A stretch of 22,120 bases of DNA from an uncultured Emergencia sp. (GCA_937997955.1 CALLDR010000012.1:1-22120); one strand, 5' to 3'. Counted from the stretch's first letter, positions 14,001 to 21,561 are shown. Numbers and translations: made by a program. The notes: generated by a model from the sequence alone, not told the origin.

Positions 14001-15175
14001 TTAATGATTATAGATGGGAAGTAGAGGATTGGTTTGATGATATAAAATATCCAAGTTTGGCAATGCAGCAAGGTATAACCAAGTATTATAATGGATGGTT
14101 AAAGGTTGCGGATACAACCGGTTCTGTTGGTGGAGGTATAAGTGCAGAAGAAAATGCGGCATCAGTCACGACAACAGGTACGACCGGCTCTGCAATAACC
14201 ACCACGCCGACGGAGGTTTCCGTCAGCGGTTCCACGGCTACGGCCACGGTCAAGGCGGAGAATGCAACAGAGCTGCTGAAGCAGGCCAAAGAAAACAAGT
14301 CCGGCGAAATTGTCGTAAATGTTGCTGCTGCGGACAGCAAGGGGGCAAATACCGTAAAGGCTAATTTGGAAACCAGCCTGATCAAGAGCATCGTCAGCGA
14401 TACAACCGCCAAGGTGACGGTACAGACCGAAAACGGAAACGTGACACTGGATCAGGATGCTCTTAAAAAAGTGTCCACAGAGGCAAAGGCGTCTACTGTC
14501 AGCCTGGAAGTGACGAAGGTAACGAATCCGACCGCCGAGCAAAAGAAGGCAGTTGGAGATAATGCATCTCTTATAACCGTAACTCTGAAATCGGGGACGA
14601 CCGAACTTACTGATTTGAGCAGCGGAAAGGCTGCGATTCGGATAGAAGTGCCGACAGCCTTAAAGGATAAGAAAACTGCCGCGGTAGTGCTGAACGCTGA
14701 CGGCACCATTAAGCAGCTGGAAGGCAAGACCGTAACAGTGGGAACAAAGGTATACTACGAGTTTGAGACTGCCGCACTGGGAACCTTCGCGCTGGTGGAC
14801 GCAGATGAAGCTGGTCTGGATGTGCCTGAAGAGGATAAAAACGCGGCGATTGCTGCTGGCGTAGAGAACACGACTATCAAGCTGTGGTCCACCTTCAGCA
14901 AGAAGAACAACATCCAGCTGAACTGGACGAAGTCGAAGGGCTACAAGGTAGATTACTACGAAGTATTCAAATCTACAAAGAGGTTCAGCGGCTTTGGAAC
15001 CAAGGCTTACTATAAGACATCGACGGGAACAAAGAACTTCTATATCAACACCAAAGAACTGAAGAAGGGAACGAGATACTTCTATAAGGTCAGAGGCGTA
15101 AGAATCATCAACGGTGAGAAGGTCTACACCCAGTGGTCCAACAAGGCATGGAGGATTTCCAGAGTCAACAGATAA
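11093..15175 (+). CDS. Exported modular surface protein with two transcobalamin-like (DUF4430) domains
   Basis: This 1360-residue secreted protein begins with a signal peptide (residues 1-27, cleavage after AFA). From about 180 to 600 there is a beta-helix/GLUG-like region: ENPYLIKTSEDLVTI opens it, followed by repeats of the form NCxxxxxVxGxxxVGGIVG. An Ig-like domain follows at about 619-704. Two DUF4430 domains lie at about 708-826 and 850-972, each ending in the family pattern of W-x-Y-T-x-N-G, then L-x-D-G-D-x-x-x-x-x-Y. DUF4430 is related to the C-terminal domain of animal transcobalamin and intrinsic factor. A Thr-rich linker, a beta-rich domain (about 1025-1245) and an FN3-like module (about 1262-1360) complete it. 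There is no LPXTG or SLH motif. The riboswitch upstream suggests production when cobalamin is scarce; B12 or corrinoid capture is inference. Residues 1 to about 1020 are AT-rich, while the rest matches the host. Confidence 0.9.
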   Translation: MKKQMKKAFAIIMVLMMVFAMSTTAFASNEDNPSITEKEGIGFTVSSANGETLTVQEAPMEGFNRYVVDASENSILISSEGPILLDAITEDMNFDYSRPEGSMEDEVIIKDPWRVHRPSYSRTEIDSDFNDFLTGIDISEDEYSKLSVLAIYDSIEDEDFSGILIIRWKADKSLQFDLEGEGTEENPYLIKTSEDLVTISKFVTSGETYSGKYFNLTDNITLPENWTPIGSLKDGITEYGTDSNRLQAIDQTNPFSGNIDGKGFTITVPNGGLPLLGAIKGSTIKNINIYGEKIKGYGLIQYYTVGSTGTIDNVTIKSGSHILRSGLLGGYGNEPVNIYNCTVEKGVIIGDDGTWGDLGDTTYFYMYVGNIDHKDCIGSFAGAWNGTINNCVSYATVYGRNNVGGIVGFKGQSMRDSYVSDCAFYGDIIGTGTMVGGIVGSGYTAGSAPATPCVTIENCYATGNIRGVDKVGGIFGGEAGSVSNWNNGIGRIRNNYFAGTVSTETENAAVGSIIGYMRSMNRYNDVRSNYYVENCGASKPIGAVDIVINQNYKSYNEYLHYGRTDDPMNDNSGTIAKEIKKSQLTDNSLVDLLNSGKFGRNDWQQGKDYPVFGNEKHIIGIVSREYGHEWLECSSEIEIKDDYSNLMKDRLYIIIKYSDGTSEKLNPSVGSFSGVDFEKEGYQLATFTYENYEMTFGVKVTKSRTEAEKINVTVSILGFDPSNAETDVVHSITADNLVTWVNAKAVSTYTDKTALDAVLSACTNGGYLVTCPDGENITALTKGSTVLKNGANGKNGEWLYTINGEYTNTPLGKQTIKDGDVIVFHYSEDQEADYGSANKPDPSPVTPGEDKIKVTFRLIGSQKAEEDVDLSVPTDLPNYETWISTKTYELPEGSTVYDLFCKALQDAGLSETGAASNYVRSITSPKGESLGEFDNGRYSGWMYTVNGSHVNVGLLYYSLKDGDQVIWHYVNDYRWEVEDWFDDIKYPSLAMQQGITKYYNGWLKVADTTGSVGGGISAEENAASVTTTGTTGSAITTTPTEVSVSGSTATATVKAENATELLKQAKENKSGEIVVNVAAADSKGANTVKANLETSLIKSIVSDTTAKVTVQTENGNVTLDQDALKKVSTEAKASTVSLEVTKVTNPTAEQKKAVGDNASLITVTLKSGTTELTDLSSGKAAIRIEVPTALKDKKTAAVVLNADGTIKQLEGKTVTVGTKVYYEFETAALGTFALVDADEAGLDVPEEDKNAAIAAGVENTTIKLWSTFSKKNNIQLNWTKSKGYKVDYYEVFKSTKRFSGFGTKAYYKTSTGTKNFYINTKELKKGTRYFYKVRGVRIINGEKVYTQWSNKAWRISRVNR

Positions 15176-15203
15176 TACGTCTCAGTAATTGAGCGATAAA
15201 GAG

Positions 15204-15246
15204 GGAGCTAAGGCTGTTTCTAAGGAAAGAGCCTGGCTCCTTTTTT
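15204..15246 (+). terminator. Intrinsic terminator of the surface-protein gene
   Basis: GGAGC plus AGGCT pairs with AGCCT plus GCTCC, with a small internal bulge, and is followed by six T (15241-15246). It lies 28 bases after the stop codon. Confidence 0.85.
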
Positions 15247-15298
15247 CATCGTAACTCTTTTGTCGCTCCAAAAAAACATAAAAAATTGAAAAAATGTC

Positions 15299-15327
15299 TG
15301 GACAAGACGCCTGAACCAGTGTATAAT
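15299..15327 (+). promoter_or_regulatory. Promoter of the tRNA-Glu gene
   Basis: TGGACA (15299-15304) and a perfect TATAAT (15322-15327) are separated by 17 bases. The tRNA starts about 55 bases downstream. Confidence 0.75.
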
Positions 15328-15381
15328 AATGCCTGTGAGTTTGCGAAAGACGCAAAAACACGGGAGAACCAAACCAAATAT

Positions 15382-15456
15382 GCTGCCTTGGTCAAGTGGT
15401 CAAGACGTAGCCCTCTCACGGCTGAATCAGGGGTTCGACTCCCCTAGGCAGTACCA
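15382..15456 (+). tRNA. tRNA-Glu (anticodon CTC)
   Basis: The acceptor GCTGCCT pairs with AGGCAGT, with a G-U at the first pair. The D-arm is GTC/GAC and the anticodon arm is TAGCC/GGCTG around CTCTCAC, which places CTC at positions 34-36. The T-arm is AGGGG/CCCCT around TTCGACT. The discriminator is A and CCA is encoded. The sequence around the D-arm closely follows other bacterial tRNA-Glu genes. It reads GAG codons. Confidence 0.95.
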
Positions 15457-15461
15457 ACACC

Positions 15462-15497
15462 AAAAAGGACTTCAAGGATGCTTGAAAGTCCTTTTTC
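15462..15497 (+). terminator. Intrinsic terminator of the tRNA gene
   Basis: AAAAAGGACTT plus CAAG pairs with CTTG plus AAGTCCTTTTT around GATG. The T run is inside the right arm, and the unit starts six bases after the tRNA. Confidence 0.88.
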
Positions 15498-15614
15498 CTT
15501 ATCACGGCAAGCCGGCCATCGAGGAAGGCTGATCCGTATCAAAAACATGCGCGGCCGCGCGGAAGCAGCCGCTGCAGCCGTACCACACGTATTAAATGAA
15601 GAAGGAGAACTCAT

Positions 15615-17093
15615 ATGAGAAAATTCAAAAGCACCCGCGGCAGCGAAAGAGAACTGACAGGCGCCCAGGCCATCATTCAGGGCATCGCGGAGGACAAGGG
15701 CCTGTATGTTCCCGCGGAGATCCCGGCGCTGCCGTTTGAAATAGAGGACATGATCGGAAAGACGTACCAGGAGATCGCGCATAAAATTATCGGCGCTTTC
15801 TTCGACGATTATACAGAAGAAGAGATGCTGCGCTGCATCGAAGGCGCATACGATGAAAAATTCGAGGCGGCGGAGGTCGCCCCTATCGTAGAAGCGGGAG
15901 GCGCGTATTTCCTGGAGCTGTACCACGGCAAGACCGCGGCGTTTAAGGATATGGCCCTGTCCATTTTGCCGTACCTGCTGACCACGGCCGTGAAAAAAGA
16001 AAACGAGGATAAGAAAATCTGCATTCTGACTGCTACCTCCGGCGATACCGGAAAGGCGGCGCTGGAAGGCTTTGCCGATGTGCCGGGGACGGAGATCATC
16101 GTGTTCTTCCCGAACCAGGGCGTCAGCCAGGTTCAGGAGCGCCAGATGATCACCCAGGAAGGCGATAACACCCATGTCTACGCCATCAACGGCAACTTTG
16201 ATGACGCCCAGACAGGCGTAAAAAAGATCTTCAACGACAGCGACTTTGCCGCGCGTCTGGCGGCGTCCGGCTGCAAGCTGTCCTCCGCCAACTCCATCAA
16301 CATCGGACGTCTGGTGCCCCAGGTGGCTTACTACGTCTACAGTTACATCAAGCTGGTGGAGAGAGGCGTGATCAAAAACGGCGAAGCCATGAACATCGTG
16401 GTGCCGACCGGCAACTTCGGCAATATCCTGGCCGGCTATTACGCCAAGCAGATGGGCATTCCTGTGAACCGCTTTATCTGCGCGTCCAACGAAAACAAAG
16501 TTCTGACCGACTTCATCAATACCGGCGTTTACGACATCCGAAGAGACTTCTACCTGACCAACTCCCCGTCCATGGATATCCTGATTTCCAGCAATCTGGA
16601 ACGCCTGCTGTATCACCTGTCCGGCGGCAACGGCGCGGAGATCAAAGGGCTCATGGAACGTCTGGACACTGACAAGGTCTACACTGTCAGCGATTCTATC
16701 AAAGGGCGTCTGTCTGACTTTTACGGCGGCTACGCCGATGTGGACGCGACGTGCAGGACGATCGGCGAAATGTACAGAGAGCACGGCTATCTGATGGATA
16801 CCCACACGGCAGTTGCCTACAAGGTATATGAGGATTACAAAGCGGCGACCGGCGATTCCACGCCGACCGTGATCGCTTCCACAGCCAGCGCCTACAAGTT
16901 CGCCGAGAGCGTTGCCAGATCCATCGGTTTGGGTGAAGAAGAAAACGGCTTCCGCTACGTAGAAGCCCTGGCGGCTGAGACCGGCGTCCGCGTTCCGAAG
17001 GGACTGAAGGACCTGGACAAAAAAGAAGTGCGCCACACCGGCGTCATCGACGTGGATCAGATGCTGGATACCGTAGAAAAAGCAGTAAAATAG
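15615..17093 (+). CDS. thrC: Threonine synthase
   Basis: This enzyme converts O-phosphohomoserine and water to threonine and phosphate, using PLP. The 492-residue length is that of the long bacterial class. Its N-terminal domain reads STRGSERELTGAQAIIQGIAEDKGLYVP. The PLP lysine is K111 in HGKTAAFKDMALS, and the phosphate-binding loop is TATSGDTGKAA. AAGGAGAA is the ribosome binding site. No other thr gene is adjacent, so it is probably a single-gene unit, closed by the terminator at 17109. Threonine could supply 2-oxobutyrate, a possible Vor substrate, but nothing here links the two directly. Confidence 0.96.
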   Translation: MRKFKSTRGSERELTGAQAIIQGIAEDKGLYVPAEIPALPFEIEDMIGKTYQEIAHKIIGAFFDDYTEEEMLRCIEGAYDEKFEAAEVAPIVEAGGAYFLELYHGKTAAFKDMALSILPYLLTTAVKKENEDKKICILTATSGDTGKAALEGFADVPGTEIIVFFPNQGVSQVQERQMITQEGDNTHVYAINGNFDDAQTGVKKIFNDSDFAARLAASGCKLSSANSINIGRLVPQVAYYVYSYIKLVERGVIKNGEAMNIVVPTGNFGNILAGYYAKQMGIPVNRFICASNENKVLTDFINTGVYDIRRDFYLTNSPSMDILISSNLERLLYHLSGGNGAEIKGLMERLDTDKVYTVSDSIKGRLSDFYGGYADVDATCRTIGEMYREHGYLMDTHTAVAYKVYEDYKAATGDSTPTVIASTASAYKFAESVARSIGLGEEENGFRYVEALAAETGVRVPKGLKDLDKKEVRHTGVIDVDQMLDTVEKAVK

Positions 17094-17108
17094 CACAACC
17101 TGTGAATG

Positions 17109-17157
17109 AAAAGGATGTTTCCAAAGTCCGCTTTGACGGCCGGAGGAGCATCCTTTT
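17109..17157 (+). terminator. Terminator after thrC
   Basis: AAAAGGATG (17109-17117) pairs exactly with CATCCTTTT (17149-17157). Inner GGCC/GGAGG elements make the loop less clear. The T run is within the right arm. Confidence 0.65.
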
Positions 17158-17193
17158 GCTGCATTTTGATCGTTTTACAGAAAGGGGACTCCG

Positions 17194-18123
17194 ATGAGAA
17201 AGAAATTCATCTGCGTTTTAATATGCGCTTTGACTGCCGCCGTTTTGTTTCCCGTGACGGTCAGCGCGGATATGGGCCCAAAACCGTCCGTCGTCATCAC
17301 CTTTGATGGGCTGGGCGATGAAATATGCTATGGAACCCTGCTTTCCAGCACGGATTCCACGGGCCCGTCGTCGGCCTGGGACGGCAGGGAGGAGACGGCC
17401 CAGTACCGTGAAAATGAAGGCTATGAATGGGCCGAACTGGATTACGATACGTGGAAAGCCTTTGCGGACTACGAAGACGCGGACGGGTATTACTTCCTGC
17501 AGGAGGGCTGGCGCGTCGATGAGACCAAAGAGCTGGCGTGGACCTACTATCCGCCCCAAACCTTTAAGATCCTTCTGTACTTTCCGGAGAAGGACGCCTT
17601 TGTCATAAGCGGCAGCTGCGAGCGGTACGCCTTTGACAGTTACTTCACGGTGGATATGGAAGGCATATCCATGGCGGAGGTGCGCCAGGCCCAGGCGGGG
17701 CAGGGGACTGCGCCGGTCCTGACAGCGGAGGAAAGCTACGACTATACCTGGGAACTGATCTCTCTCGCGGTCCGCATCGCCGCGACGATTCTGCTGGAGC
17801 TGGGCGCCGCGGTCCTGTTCGGCTTCCGGTCCAAGCGGGAGCTGCTGCTGATCGGGGCCGTGAACATTGTGACCCAGGTTGGGCTGAACGTTCTGCTGAA
17901 TGTGGTCAATTACAGGTCCGGGTACGCGGCCTTTACCGCCGGCTACGCGCTCCTTGAGGTCCTGATCTTTGTGATCGAAACTGTTTTGTACTGCAGGCTG
18001 CTGCCAAAGATGAACGAAAAGCCGCAGGGCAGGAGGCGGATCGTCCTCTATACCCTTGCGGCCAACTTGATCTCCTTCGGGGCAGGCTTTGCCATCGCAA
18101 AGATACTGCCGGGGATATTTTGA
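17194..18123 (+). CDS. Membrane protein with signal peptide and four C-terminal helices, function unknown
   Basis: This is a 309-residue protein with a signal peptide (residues 1-25, cleavage after VSA). The mature protein begins DMGPKPSVVITFDG, a beginning that I believe recurs in an uncharacterised Firmicutes membrane-protein family. An acidic, Tyr- and Trp-rich outer domain fills residues 26 to about 183. Four transmembrane helices follow (about 185-210, 214-240, 246-272 and 283-305), with positively charged short loops (SKRE, KPQGRRR) that place them on the inner face. AGAAAGGGGA precedes the ATG. It stands alone between thrC and the toxin-antitoxin pair, and its neighbours do not suggest a role. 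Function is unknown. Confidence 0.75.
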   Translation: MRKKFICVLICALTAAVLFPVTVSADMGPKPSVVITFDGLGDEICYGTLLSSTDSTGPSSAWDGREETAQYRENEGYEWAELDYDTWKAFADYEDADGYYFLQEGWRVDETKELAWTYYPPQTFKILLYFPEKDAFVISGSCERYAFDSYFTVDMEGISMAEVRQAQAGQGTAPVLTAEESYDYTWELISLAVRIAATILLELGAAVLFGFRSKRELLLIGAVNIVTQVGLNVLLNVVNYRSGYAAFTAGYALLEVLIFVIETVLYCRLLPKMNEKPQGRRRIVLYTLAANLISFGAGFAIAKILPGIF

Positions 18124-18153
18124 TAGATTTTAGGATTTGGGCATCAGTACGGC

Positions 18154-18182
18154 TTGCGAATGTGATAAAATTATGATAAAAT
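18154..18182 (+). promoter_or_regulatory. Predicted promoter of the toxin-antitoxin pair
   Basis: TTGCGA (18154-18159) and TAAAAT (18177-18182) are 17 bases apart. The -10 box lies inside an 11-bp tandem repeat, so the repeat can serve as the binding site for autoregulation. Confidence 0.65.
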
Positions 18183-18195
18183 TATGATAAAATAA
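18163..18195. repeat. Three tandem copies of an 11-bp unit in the toxin-antitoxin promoter
   Basis: TGATAAAATTA occurs twice (18163-18173, 18174-18184), followed by TGATAAAATAA (18185-18195). Each unit contains a TAAAAT that could act as a -10 box. Confidence 0.85.
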
Positions 18196-18217
18196 ACAAA
18201 GAAGGGAAGGCGGAAAT

Positions 18218-18481
18218 ATGATACAAATTCGTCCTGTTTCCGATTTGCGAAACAAATTTCCAGAAATAGAAAAGCTGGTTAATGAAGGAAATCCGGTCTA
18301 TTTAACTAAGAATGGGTATGGCACAATGGTAGTGATGAGCCTGCTGCAGTATGCGCAGCTCACAGAAGGGATAGAAATGAAATTAGATGAGGCTGATGCG
18401 GTCGCCGCTTCAACGGAGGACCGACTTGATCACAGCGAGGTTTTTGAGAACGTAAGGAATCGGAGAAGAAATGGAAAGTAG
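18218..18481 (+). CDS. Antitoxin of a type II toxin-antitoxin system (Phd/YefM family)
   Basis: This 87-residue antitoxin has the Phd/YefM N-terminal DNA-binding fold: IRPVSDLRNKFPEIEKLVNEGNPVYLTKNGYGTMVVMSL is the typical start, with VYLTKNGYG in the second strand. The charged C-terminal half (about residues 50-87) would wrap and block the toxin. GAAGGGAAGG precedes the ATG. Its last 11 bases overlap the toxin gene, which couples their synthesis. It likely represses its own promoter at the tandem repeat just upstream, as is general in the family. The base composition is lower in GC than the thrC side, which suggests transfer. Confidence 0.9.
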   Translation: MIQIRPVSDLRNKFPEIEKLVNEGNPVYLTKNGYGTMVVMSLLQYAQLTEGIEMKLDEADAVAASTEDRLDHSEVFENVRNRRRNGK

Positions 18482-18785
18482 GCAGTACAAGATAAGATAT
18501 CTTTCCACTTTTGAAAGCGATCTGCTTGACGCTGTAAGATATATTGATGAAGTACTGCAGAACCCTGATGCTGCCGATCGTTTGATCGATGCGGTTGAAG
18601 GCGATGTCGTCGAGAGGAGCAATTGTCCGCTATCCTTCGAGCCGTATCCGTCAAAGCGGGAACGGAAGCATCCGTACTACCGAATATATGTAAACAACTA
18701 CACGGTTTATTACGTGGTCATTGATGGAGTTATGGAGGTAAGACGATTCTTATACGGCGGCAGAAATGCAGACGGTTTGCTGTAG
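18471..18785 (+). CDS. Toxin of a type II toxin-antitoxin system (RelE/ParE family)
   Basis: This 104-residue protein has the RelE/ParE fold: YKIRYLSTFESDLLDAVRYI opens it, a helical hairpin follows, and the final strands are YYRIYVNNYTVYYVVIDGVMEVRRFLYGGRN. The conserved C-terminal arginines and tyrosine near YYVV and RRFLYG are present, so it should be intact. RelE members cleave mRNA at the ribosome while ParE members poison gyrase; which applies here is not decided by sequence. It overlaps the antitoxin by 11 bases (ATGGAAAGTAG). It ends well before the convergent aminotransferase gene. Confidence 0.88.
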   Translation: MESRQYKIRYLSTFESDLLDAVRYIDEVLQNPDAADRLIDAVEGDVVERSNCPLSFEPYPSKRERKHPYYRIYVNNYTVYYVVIDGVMEVRRFLYGGRNADGLL

Positions 18786-18818
18786 GCGCTGACTGCGGAA
18801 TTAGAGGAAAGGAAGATT

Positions 18819-18867
18819 AAGGGGCGGTCCGACAGTTGATTTTTAGTCAGCTGCCAGACTGCCCCTT
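18819..18867. terminator. Shared terminator between the toxin and aminotransferase genes
   Basis: AAGGGGCGGTC (18819-18829) pairs with GACTGCCCCTT (18857-18867), with one G-U. It lies between two converging genes and can act on both strands. T runs are short. Confidence 0.7.
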
Positions 18868-18882
18868 TGCATTCGTCTGTCC

Positions 18883-20058
18883 TTACAGCTCCTGCATCAG
18901 TTCTCCCAGTCTGCGGATACCTTCTTCTATGGTCTCGCTGTCGGCGTTGGTGTAATTCAGGCGCATGGTGTTGACGCCTTTTTCGTCGACATAGAACGGG
19001 TCTCCGGGAACAAAGGCGACTTTTTTGTCCAGGGCCTTCTGGAAGAGGGACATGGCGCTGATGCCTTCCGGCAGGGTGACCCAGAGGAACATGCCGCCGT
19101 GAGGACGGGTGTACTGGACCGTGTCAGGAAAATATTTTTCCATGGCCTGGATCATGGCCTGCGCCTGGTTTTGATACAGGTCGGTGATCTTCGCGATGTG
19201 CGCGTCCAGGTCGTTGTGCGTCAGATAATCCCACAGCAGATACTGAGAAAAGACATTGGTGTGCAGGTCGCTGGCTTCCTTCGCGATGGAGATGTAACGC
19301 AGCAGCTCGGTGTTTTCCGTGATCAGGAAGCCGATGCGCATGCCTGGCGTTACGATCTTTGAAAAGGACCCCATCAAAAGGCTGTTAGGCAGCCGTCCCG
19401 CGCCTATGTAAGGCAGATGCTGGCCTTCAAAGCGTAGCTCTCCGTAAGGATCGTCCTCGATCATGACGATATCGCGGTCCTTCAGCATTTCATAGACCTG
19501 GTCGCGGGTTTCAGCCGAGTAGGTGAGTCCTGTCGGATTCTGAAATTCCGGGATCGCGTAGAAGAATTTGACGTCGTGGCTCAGCGCTTCTTCCAGCTGC
19601 GCCAGGTTCAGGCCGTCCTCCTTCAGGTCCACAGGATAGAAGATCGGCTGGCTCATGGAGAAGGTCTGGATGGCGGCCAGATATGTAGGTTTTTCTACGA
19701 TGACGCCGTCACCTTTGTTCAGCAGAACCTTTCCGATCAGGTCGAGAGCCTGCTGGGAACCAGTGGTGATGAGGATATTGTCGATGGTGAGATGCATGCC
19801 GAATTTGCGGTTGTACCGGTCGGCGATGTACTGGCGGAGCTCCGGCAGACCGGCAGTGATAGAATACTGAAATGCCTGGCTTCCGTGGTTCTTCACGATA
19901 CGCTCCGTGGATTCCAGCAAAGCGTCCTGCGGGAATGAGATCGGATTCGGCAGCCCTCCAGCAAAGGAGATGATGTCCGGATCTGAAGCGGCCTTCAAGA
20001 TGTTCCTGACGAAGGAAGGCGGCGTCATTTTAATTCCATCTGATAACATTTTTTCCAT
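18883..20058 (-). CDS. PLP-dependent aminotransferase, class I/II (2-aminoadipate/aromatic type)
   Basis: This 391-residue enzyme swaps amino and oxo groups. The PLP lysine is K234 in GSFSKIVTPGMRIGF, and cofactor and substrate contacts are visible in PEFQNPTG, EDDPYGELRF and the C-terminal MRLNYT arginine. It has the LysN/ARO8-like start FAGGLPNPISFP and lacks the helix-turn-helix domain of MocR regulators. Such enzymes act on 2-aminoadipate, aromatic or branched-chain amino acids, and the substrate cannot be fixed here. A role feeding oxoacids to the Vor operon is possible but the genes are 10 kb apart. The ATG at 20058 has GGAGG with an eight-base spacer. Confidence 0.9.
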   Translation of the reverse strand: MEKMLSDGIKMTPPSFVRNILKAASDPDIISFAGGLPNPISFPQDALLESTERIVKNHGSQAFQYSITAGLPELRQYIADRYNRKFGMHLTIDNILITTGSQQALDLIGKVLLNKGDGVIVEKPTYLAAIQTFSMSQPIFYPVDLKEDGLNLAQLEEALSHDVKFFYAIPEFQNPTGLTYSAETRDQVYEMLKDRDIVMIEDDPYGELRFEGQHLPYIGAGRLPNSLLMGSFSKIVTPGMRIGFLITENTELLRYISIAKEASDLHTNVFSQYLLWDYLTHNDLDAHIAKITDLYQNQAQAMIQAMEKYFPDTVQYTRPHGGMFLWVTLPEGISAMSLFQKALDKKVAFVPGDPFYVDEKGVNTMRLNYTNADSETIEEGIRRLGELMQEL

Positions 20059-20136
20059 AGTTTTGGTCCTCCTTGATGGTACCTATGAGATTTGTTACTA
20101 TAGTATATGCCTGTACCAAAGAGAAAAGAACGGAAA

Positions 20137-21561
20137 TCAGGAATTTGTCCCACAATCTGTTCTATGATCTGCCTCGCCATCTGCCTGAGAGGCGGAAGCT
20201 GCGGCTGCCAGTTCCCTGCGAAGGCGCAGCGCCATGACCGCGGTAATGACAGCTGACAGTACATCGGCCACAGGCTGTGCGTAGAGAACGCCGTTTATGT
20301 CCCACAGGGCTGGAAGCAGCAAAATCGCGGGGATAAAGCAGATCCCCTGTCTGCAGGCTCCGAGAAAGAGACCGGCTCTGGCCCTGCCCAGCGCAAGAAA
20401 CAGGCAGGCATATACCGTGTGAAAGCCGAAGAAGCAGAAGGCGAGACCGCTTGCCGTGAGAGCCCTTTGTCCCAGCAAGACCATGTCCCCGCCGCCGCCC
20501 GCAAACAGGGAAACGATCTGACCGGAGAGCAGCGCCATGAGGAGGCCCGCCGTGACGCAGAAGCCGGTGGACCAGGCGACGGAGGCCCTGACAGACGCGT
20601 GAAGGCGGTCAAAGTTCTTTGCGCCGAAGCTGAATCCGGCCAGCGGCTGAAATCCCTTGAGAAAGCCGAAGACTGCCAGCGTTCCCATGGAGGTCACTCT
20701 CGTCACAGCGCCCATGGCCGCGATCGCCGCGTCTCCGTAGGAGCCGGCCTTTTGATTGATCAGGGCGATGGACAGGCTGGTCAGCAGCTGGAAGATCAGA
20801 GTAGGCACGCCGATTTTCAGGATTTCGGCCAGAAGCCGCCGCTCCGGATGAAACCTCTTGATGCTGAAGGTGAAAACACTTCTTTTGCGCAGGATATAGC
20901 GTATGTAGACCAGGGAGGAAACCCCTTGGGAGATGGCGGTAGCCGCGGCGGCGCCGGTGACGCCCATGCCAAAGACGCAGATGAAGAGGGGGTCGAGGCA
21001 TATGTTGAGAACCGCACCGGTGATCAGGGCGCCCATGGCAGTCTTTGGCGCGCCCTCGCTTGTGACGATATTGTTCATCGTTACATTGAAAACGTTGAAT
21101 ATCGCCGCGGGGACGTAGATCCTGCCGTAAGCGGCCGCGCTGGGCAGAATGGTGGCTGTGGCGCCCAGCAAAGTCAAAACCGGCCGGAGAAACAGGGCTG
21201 CAGGGAAGATCAGGAACGCTCCGGCCAAAAGGCTGCAGTAAAGAGCAGTGCTGGCTGTTTTGTCAGCGGCTTCTGTATCGCCGCGGCCCAGCTGCCGGGA
21301 AAGGTAAGACGCGGCGCCGTTGCCGAACATGAGTCCCAGACCCACGATCACCTGCCCCAGAGGAAAAACCACGGAGATGGCGGCCATGGGGATTTCTCCC
21401 AGCCCGGCTACAAAGAAAGCGTCGGCCAGATTATAGAGGGCATTGATCAGCATGCCGAGCATGATGGGCAGTCCCAGCGCCATGAGGGCTTTGGGAACCG
21501 GCGCGCTGGAAAGCAAATATAATTTGTCGTTGGATTGTGTTGAAGCAGTGTATTGTTTCAT
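20137..21561 (-). CDS. MATE-family multidrug efflux transporter
   Basis: This 474-residue transporter has about twelve membrane helices in two MatE repeats. It exports drugs or metabolites using a sodium or proton gradient. The first repeat starts ALMALGLPIMLGMLINALYNLADAFFVAGLGE, a DinF/MepA-type beginning, and SYLSRQLGRGD follows. I chose the ATG at 21561 because AAAGGA lies eight bases upstream. The frame continues to 21639 through an in-frame ATG at 21585 but without a better site. The C-terminus carries a short Ala- and Asp-rich tail. A promoter with paired palindromic operators at 21687-21752 suggests control by a MarR- or TetR-like repressor, which is not in the window. Confidence 0.93.
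   Translation of the reverse strand: MKQYTASTQSNDKLYLLSSAPVPKALMALGLPIMLGMLINALYNLADAFFVAGLGEIPMAAISVVFPLGQVIVGLGLMFGNGAASYLSRQLGRGDTEAADKTASTALYCSLLAGAFLIFPAALFLRPVLTLLGATATILPSAAAYGRIYVPAAIFNVFNVTMNNIVTSEGAPKTAMGALITGAVLNICLDPLFICVFGMGVTGAAAATAISQGVSSLVYIRYILRKRSVFTFSIKRFHPERRLLAEILKIGVPTLIFQLLTSLSIALINQKAGSYGDAAIAAMGAVTRVTSMGTLAVFGFLKGFQPLAGFSFGAKNFDRLHASVRASVAWSTGFCVTAGLLMALLSGQIVSLFAGGGGDMVLLGQRALTASGLAFCFFGFHTVYACLFLALGRARAGLFLGACRQGICFIPAILLLPALWDINGVLYAQPVADVLSAVITAVMALRLRRELAAAASASQADGEADHRTDCGTNS

Noticed and set aside
15444..17096. 550-residue minus-strand open frame over thrC and the tRNA
   Set aside because: It is the shadow of threonine synthase and also crosses tRNA-Glu and its terminator.
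20419..21522. 367-residue plus-strand open frame over the MATE gene
   Set aside because: It is antisense to a clear transporter. Its Gly/Gln/Glu/Arg-rich sequence comes from reversed membrane codons.
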